Origin: Culex pipiens pallens
Lineage: Eukaryota > Arthropoda > Insecta > Diptera > Culicidae
Assembly (NCBI RefSeq): GCF_016801865.2
Contig: NC_068937.1
Location: 96,287,278-96,351,277 of the forward strand
DNA: 64,000 bases
Direction: 5' to 3'
This document shows positions 58,404-64,000 of the stretch, in pieces; the stretch's first letter is position 1, and every line of letters begins with the position of its first letter. The position numbers were made by a program, and so were the translations under genes. The notes below the pieces were generated by a model, which had not been told where the DNA came from, did not search any database, and worked only from the letters and a program-made list of their open reading frames with translations.

Positions 58404-60093
58404 ATAACCTCATTCAAATACTAAGAAGAACACAGTGAAAAAGGGTTTTTTAAAGTTTTTTGAAAAATCTGAATGGCTGTGATTTTTATTTATGTTTTGA
58501 GGTTAGAATATTTTATTTGCTTTAAATAACTTTAAAGTTTGTTTTAAAATCTATCTTGTTCATCTTTCTCACAAGAGCTCTCTATCATTGCGATTCAATG
58601 CTCGGTTCAAACCTTCAACCACTCTGGCCAAGAGCACCCTCTCCTAGTCAGTAGTGGTTGAAATGAATACTTTCATCTCATTAAATAACCTATCTTTTGC
58701 CCGGTAGCATCCTAACAAGCTTCCCGGCTGAACACCCACAAACCACCCCCTTCTCCTCCCACCGCCACTCCAGTTGGAGAGTTTCTCCGGAGCAGCAGAA
58801 ACAGCAATCCAACCAGGCAAATCTCATTTAAATTTTCAATTAAAATGAAAGTGATTCATCAAACATTGAGTTCCCTTTTCGCTTCTGTGGTGGGACCCAG
58901 CATTGATTCCCGAGTCCGGAGACTTTAATTACCATCTCGGAATGGCTCTTTTCATTCTGGGGGTAGATCTTCAAGGAGTTGTCTCTTTGCCTGGTGGTGG
59001 CAAACGTCATCCTTAGAAATGCACTCACACTCCGAAAGGGAACATTGTGATCGCCCTGGAAGAGAGGAAGAGGGGCAAGCATGACCGGAGAAGATGATGG
59101 ATTGCTTCTGGTACATGAATTGCATAATTAAAAGGTTATTCAATTACTGGCTTGGCTGGTGGTTGGTTAGTTAGTTGCTACCAGATGGGGGCACTTTTTT
59201 GTATCGACCGCAACAAGTTGATTACATTCTTTATGAGTTCAAAGTAACTTTGTTGGTAATTACACCACTTTACTAGAGTCCATTTTTGATTTTAATTAAA
59301 TTGCATAAAACTAAGAAAGCATCCTATGCAGTAACGACCCTTATCTTTAAAGACCAAAACATTCAAATTCAAAGGAAAAGTAATTTCCTTCATAATAATA
59401 AATATAGCGAAAAATCTTGAAATAAATTGCTTTTTTCACGGGGATTATAATTCTAAAACAGAGAACTTCATTAACATTTTATGGAACGTGAAAACAATGG
59501 TGAAAATAAATCTTATAAATCATATGTTAAGCATCCAGAGCAATGAGGTGTTAAGTTCTTAATGGACTTTTGTCCAGCCAAAAAGTCTGTCAATTTTTAA
59601 AAAAATATATGTTTCAATCAAGATAGGACAGTTTTTGAAATCTCTATAAAGATTGTTATAGTTAGAAAAGATCTTTGACAAACACATTTTAAATCATATT
59701 TGTTTCTATCGAAAAGAGTCAAATATTGGATTTAGTTTGAAATTGAGTAAACTTCCTGTGACATGGTATTTTAAAATTAATTGATTTTTTTGTAGAATTC
59801 ACTTTACTAGAACCTCACGGAAAAAAAAATTGTCAACTGGGGTTCGTCGTGAAGATTCTCTAACCCTAGTATGTCTAGGGTTAGAGAATCTTGCAAATTG
59901 AGATTAATATGTATTTCAGTCAATAAGGACTGTTAGATAATAACCCTCCACTGCTCATTTTGTATTAAGTTTTGAAATTATCAAAAGTTTCTCAAAATGA
60001 TCGTCTCAACATTCTGAGAATCTTTTGTTAGATTTAACCCTTTTCGTTTTCGGCAATTCCAGTTGCATTTATTTTGTTTGATTTGGGTTTTTT
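58404..60093. other. No gene recognised; one hairpin inside
   Basis: Mixed then AT-rich DNA. The opposite-strand frames at 58840-59143 have no recognisable domain. A perfect hairpin lies at 59852-59892. Confidence 0.4.
59852..59892. repeat. Perfect 18 bp hairpin
   Basis: AAGATTCTCTAACCCTAG pairs with CTAGGGTTAGAGAATCTT around a 5 nt loop (tatgt). Confidence 0.9.
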
Positions 60094-60235
60094 GCCTTCC
60101 TCACTGAGGTAAGGCTATAATCTTGCTATAAAAATGAACTTTTCTCAGAAAGCTCGTAGACCCACCTTCATGTATACCAATCGACTCAGAATCGAAAACT
60201 GAACAAATGTCTGTGTGTGTATGTGTTTGTGTGTA

Positions 60236-60270
<35 letters not shown>

Positions 60271-60787
60271 ATGTGACCAAAATTCTCACTAAGTTTTCTC
60301 AGCACTGGATGAACCGATTTTGGTCAAACCAGTTGCATTCGATTTGGTTTAAGGTCCCATACGTACCTATTGATTTTTATAAAGTTTCGATATGTAGTTC
60401 AAAAGTTATGTATAAAAATGTGTTTTTGTATTTATCCGGATGTTAGATAAGTGATCGGAAATCGACTCAAATATCACCATGTAAAATACGTTGGTTAGGT
60501 AATCCAAACACCTTTCCAACGAATCCAAAGCATTGAGAATCTGGAAACCCTGTTTCAAGTTATGGCCACTTAAGTGAAATTTATGTACTTTAAACTATGT
60601 CCAGATCCATCGACCGGTTAGGTAATCAAAAGACCAAAATATTGAGAAACTTTAGTGATATTTGCGTATTTTTTTTATTGCGGATATAGAGACAAAACTA
60701 GATGAAATTTGTGTCCAATCCCATCGAATCGCTAATTATTGGTAAAGAGTGAGGAAGGCACCAACCACATAGGTGGATTAAGTTAGT
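60094..60787. mobile_element. GCCTTCCTCAC repeat, copy 2 (complete ends)
   Basis: The left end GCCTTCCTCACTGAGG pairs in part with the right 'gagtgaggaaggc' (60748-60759), followed by 'accaaccacataggtggatt'. It contains a (TG)n tract (60207-60272) and the 'cctttccaacgaatcc' block shared with the copy at 829. It is recognised as a common culicine dispersed repeat. Confidence 0.7.
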
Positions 60788-61156
60788 TTTTTCTGATAGT
60801 TTTGTATTTTTTGTTTTATTATTAACTGTTCACATTCATTTATTTAATTAAAATTGTTATACATTTTTGCATTGAATCGAATACATTTGGGTAAAAAAGA
60901 AAACATCACTTTAACCACTAATCCTTACTTTAAGCTAAAAAAAGTAAATTCATTGAATTATTCAAAATCATTAGAACGAGTAAACTACGAACTGTATTTT
61001 AACACTGATTAACTGACGTGCCACCATGAACAAATTTGTCGATAATTTTTGACCGCACACTGTTTCTTTTTCTTTCTACAATTCTCTTCTTCGGCGATTG
61101 TCAGAATTCGAGTTTGACGTTTTGTCACATCAGCTGTTTCCTTGCTGAGTTCCTAA

Positions 61157-62482
61157 CCCGAGCATGGGTAAATAACAAGGGAAATGCGTAATAATACCTT
61201 TCTCTAGTATCAATACCAAATTTTGGTATTCCTGGACCCTTTAAAATTTGTCTTAAGGATTATGCAAGAGCAAAATGTGGTATCATACCAATTTAAGGTA
61301 TTGTTTTGATATTGCAAAATTGCAGAATTTGTCAATGGTCGAACACCACATTTTGGTATTCTTTTGGTATTACAGAATTTTATCAAATTCCTCTGAAACT
61401 ATGGGAAATTTTTGACAAATTTTGACAAAATAATTAATTTTGCGCTAAAATGATGTCTCAAAGCGAATGCTTTCATTGAAAACCGGAAATTTCAAACATT
61501 TTTGATATACCCCCTAAAGAAATGACTTGACATTGTGGAAAAGTTTCTAAGTCAGGATGCCACATTTTGGTATTATTTTGGTATTGAAAGGTTTCATCAA
61601 ATTCCTCTAAAACTATGGGATTTTTTAAAATAAATTTTGATGAGATAATTAATTTTGCGCTAAAATGACTTGAAACCCAAAAATGTTAAAGCTGATTTTC
61701 ATTTTTTTTTTTATATACCCACTAAGATTTTTTTTTAAAACGTTGAAATTTCTCTAAGTTGGGATAACCAAATACTTTGAAAAACGAGTTAATCGACAGA
61801 TTATAGAATTTTGGTGAATTTCAATCCAGTTTCATTTTAATAACACTTATTTTTCAATCTTGTTATTTTTTAGAATCTTCAAGAACTTCAAGCACAGGCT
61901 GTTCATCAATGACAAATGCATTCAATGTGGTGAAGAATATCACTAAGGACAACATGGAATCATCAGGTGAGTAGATTTGGCTGTTGCATATGGACCGTAT
62001 TTTCACTAACTGCAACTGTTGCACTAAAAATGGTATGAAAATACCAAATTTAGGTATTTCTTGTGCAAATACCAGCGACAAAAATGTGCTCTTGGTTGCC
62101 CAGTAATAGATGGTAAAATACCATGAAATCATACCAAAATCATGTATTTGGAAGACCACAGGAATACCAAAATCTGATTTTCCAAGGGCGCGGGAATACC
62201 TAAAAATTAAACCATGGCAATACCAAGTTTTGGTATTCAAGCAATGTTCAAAAATCCAGAAGATCTCAACTTGGTATTGAAATGGTTTTATTTTGAGATA
62301 TTATTTTACCCTTGGAATAACATGGTTTGGTATTGTTGTGCCCTTCCACATACTAGACTTTGGTATGATTTCATGGTATTTTACCATCTATTACTGGGCA
62401 ACCAAGGGCACATTTTGGTCCCTGTTATTTGCCCAAGTAATACCAAATTTTGGTATTCCCGTGTTATTTACCCCTGCTCGGG
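61157..62482. mobile_element. 1.3 kb palindromic TIR element, family D copy 2
   Basis: The ends are CCCGAGCATGGGTAAATAAC and GTTATTTACCCCTGCTCGGG. The outer 170-200 bp on each side match the 360 bp copy at 54641. The middle holds extra sequence, including an exon-like segment at 61874-61966. Open frames in the ends are shadows of the palindromes. Confidence 0.78.
61874..61966 (+). CDS. Exon-like segment inside a TIR element
   Basis: A pyrimidine-rich tract ending TTATTTTTTAG precedes 61874, and CAG|GTGAGT follows 61966. The 93 nt segment is open in one frame (SSRTSSTGCSSMTNAFNVVK, then about ten more residues) and is a multiple of 3. It is GC-richer than the surrounding element. The protein is not recognised. 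It could be a captured host exon, a decayed transposase exon or chance. Confidence 0.3.
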
Positions 62483-62483
62483 A

Positions 62484-62603
62484 TAACTTGCTCCTGAAAG
62501 AAGATACAGAGTGTTCAAAACTCGTCTAAAACGTGATCTTGGAGCAAAAAACACATTTTAGACGAGTTTTAAACACACTATATCTTTTTATAGGAGCAAG
62601 TTA
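62484..62603. repeat. 120 bp imperfect inverted repeat
   Basis: The arms 62484-62535 and 62552-62603 have the outer word TAACTTGCTCC pairing with GGAGCAAGTTA and the inner word 'aaaactcgtctaaaa' pairing with 'ttttagacgagtttt'. It lies directly beside the end of family D copy 2. Confidence 0.75.
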
Positions 62604-63440
62604 GCACCATACTCTCTTCGGGAAAAATGTAGAGCACATTCCAGAGCAACCGAATATGAATCCGGTTTTAATATAGCGTGAAACGTGGATTTTCCAAAAA
62701 AATGGTTTTCCCCATGGTAAATTGAATTGAGTTGTTTAGGACCCCAAAAGGAACTTAAAAGTTGCTGTGCTCACCAAATTTGGATAACTTTATATTTTTT
62801 CTTACAACCATATTACACCCTATTGTGACACAGACCATTTTATCATCAAAATGATCGTGCACACTTGTGACACGTCATACATGTTGTTGGAAAATGTGGA
62901 ATTTTTTTTCTTGTTTTTCACAAATTTATGTTGATACACACTTTCTAAAGGCAATTCCATCTTTTTTTTTGAAAATATACTGATTATGTCGATTAAACCA
63001 TTGATTTGAGCCTATTTTAGTTTGTATGGGAATTCTGTGCACACTTGTGACACGTAGTACAATTTTACTTTCGAAACACACTTGTGACACGTGCTTTTCA
63101 GATTTTTGTTTACATAATTTACTGTATTTTTTAACTGGTGTAACCAAATTAGTTGAAACTTGGAGCGTTTGTTTAGCGATAGTATACAAACCGATTGCTT
63201 CAAAAAGTTTGGCTCTATCATTCATAGTTTTGAAAATATTTATCATCAAACTTTGAAAATCGATTTTCTAGAATAGTACTAAATGGTCGTTGTCACAAGA
63301 TAGCACACAACAGACGATTTACTGAAACATTTATTTAACACCCATGCCTTTTACACGCAGCTGGAATACACCATATGCTTCATTTACACAACGAAATAGG
63401 GGTGTTTAAATCGAGAATCGTTTAAAAAAAAGAATTTCCG
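62604..63440. other. Repeat-like segment with recurrent CACACTTGTGACACGT
   Basis: The exact 16-mer occurs at 62860-62875, 63040-63055 and 63077-63092. Outer words 'tattgtgacac' (62822) and 'gttgtcacaagata' (about 63302) could be TIRs of a TA-flanked element of about 480 bp, but the match is short. Confidence 0.45.
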
Positions 63441-64000
63441 TGACTTAACCCTCTACAACCCAACCCCGCCTTTAGACGGGCTTCGATTTAAAAAATCGCC
63501 AAAAATCTATTTTTCAACCAATTTTTGATCTTTAAAAAGCATTGGAAAGAAGAACTCTTAAAATTTTAGATAATTTATGGGTTGGAAGTTTTTCTTGTTT
63601 TATGTGACTTTGCCAATGTTTTTAAAAATGTAATTTTTTAGAGATCAACTTTAGCAGTGTTTTTTACTAACATTTCTTATATTTTTAATAAAAAAAGAAG
63701 TATGCAGTAATTTTTGTAGTGCCCCAGACTATGACTTTACACATTTATTTACAATTTAAATGATAATGGTGCCATTTTAAAGCAGAAAATGTGAAAAACA
63801 TGCAAAAAATTGAAAAAGTTACTGTAAAAACATGAAAAAAATAGATAGGCAACTTGTAATTATAGGAGGTGGTAGAGTAGGCCAAAAACTACCAAAAACA
63901 AATATAAACTAAGCAAGATAAAAGCAGACTAAAATACTAAAAATGAAACAACAAAAACATAAAACAAGAGAAGTAAAGGTTTTCGTAGAACAAAAGTTGC
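63441..64000. repeat. 'F' repeat, copy 3 (cut by window end)
   Basis: It runs from 'aaccctctacaacccaaccc' and matches 1840-2290 almost throughout. It is the empty-site reference for the foldback (site at about 63545) and the solo LTR (site at about 63667). Confidence 0.8.

Overview
The window looks like nuclear DNA of a culicine mosquito, most likely Culex. The reasons are the AT-rich, intron-like texture, the dense MITEs and foldback repeats of types I recognise from Culex/Aedes genomes (for example the GCCTTCCTCAC...GTGAGGAAGGC repeat), tRNA-derived SINEs, non-LTR remnants and very long simple arrays. The species call rests on recognition, not on a search. I find no complete host protein-coding gene. 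Nearly all long open frames are shadows of tandem arrays or palindromes. The only recognisable coding remnants are a frameshifted reverse transcriptase (about 47.5-48.8 kb, minus) and a LINE C-terminus (about 36.1 kb, plus). Two exon-like segments (33.0 kb, 61.9 kb) are weak candidates.

Layout. 0-5.2 kb: repeat fragments, then a TTAA-flanked element (2430-5155) holding a retroposon that itself holds a TA-flanked MITE. 5.2-10.8 kb: a repeat ('F') split by a 3.5 kb foldback element (6632-10134) and by a 360 bp solo LTR (10261-10620). 11-18.5 kb: a short SINE, a 2 kb palindrome (13183-15162) and two TIR elements. 18.5-27 kb: two more copies of the 6.6 kb foldback family, one with a 1.25 kb retroposon inside, plus a SINE with a 26 bp target duplication, an LTR-like region with a 28 bp tandem repeat, and a third kind of palindrome (23627-24868). 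28.4-31.8 kb: two retroposons, a 2.1 kb heptamer array in three blocks (TTCTATG, TTATATG, TTTTTTG), and a 200 bp near-perfect inverted repeat with 9 bp direct repeats. 34-44.1 kb: arrays with periods of 8, 10, 5, 9 and 7 bp, one interrupted by a LINE end and one by a 120 bp MITE. 45.5-49.3 kb: a three-level nest (host repeat, SINE-like element with two tRNA-like modules, RTE-like fragment). 49.9-53.1 kb: a 3.2 kb TIR element with a TIR element and a SINE inside it. 54.6-63.3 kb: a second palindromic family (two copies), a further (TTGACTC)n array, a 100 bp assembly gap and several hairpins. 63.4 kb to the end: a third F copy.

The strongest evidence comes from paralogous empty sites inside the window. 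Related copies without the insert confirm the insertion boundaries at 7952-8584, 10261-10620, 21066-21194 and 47032-48947. The most unusual theme is the abundance of 5-10 bp tandem arrays, and the fact that one nearby retroposon ends in the very heptamer (GAACATA/TTCTATG) that forms the first block of the 2.1 kb array. This suggests that retroposon tails may seed such satellites.
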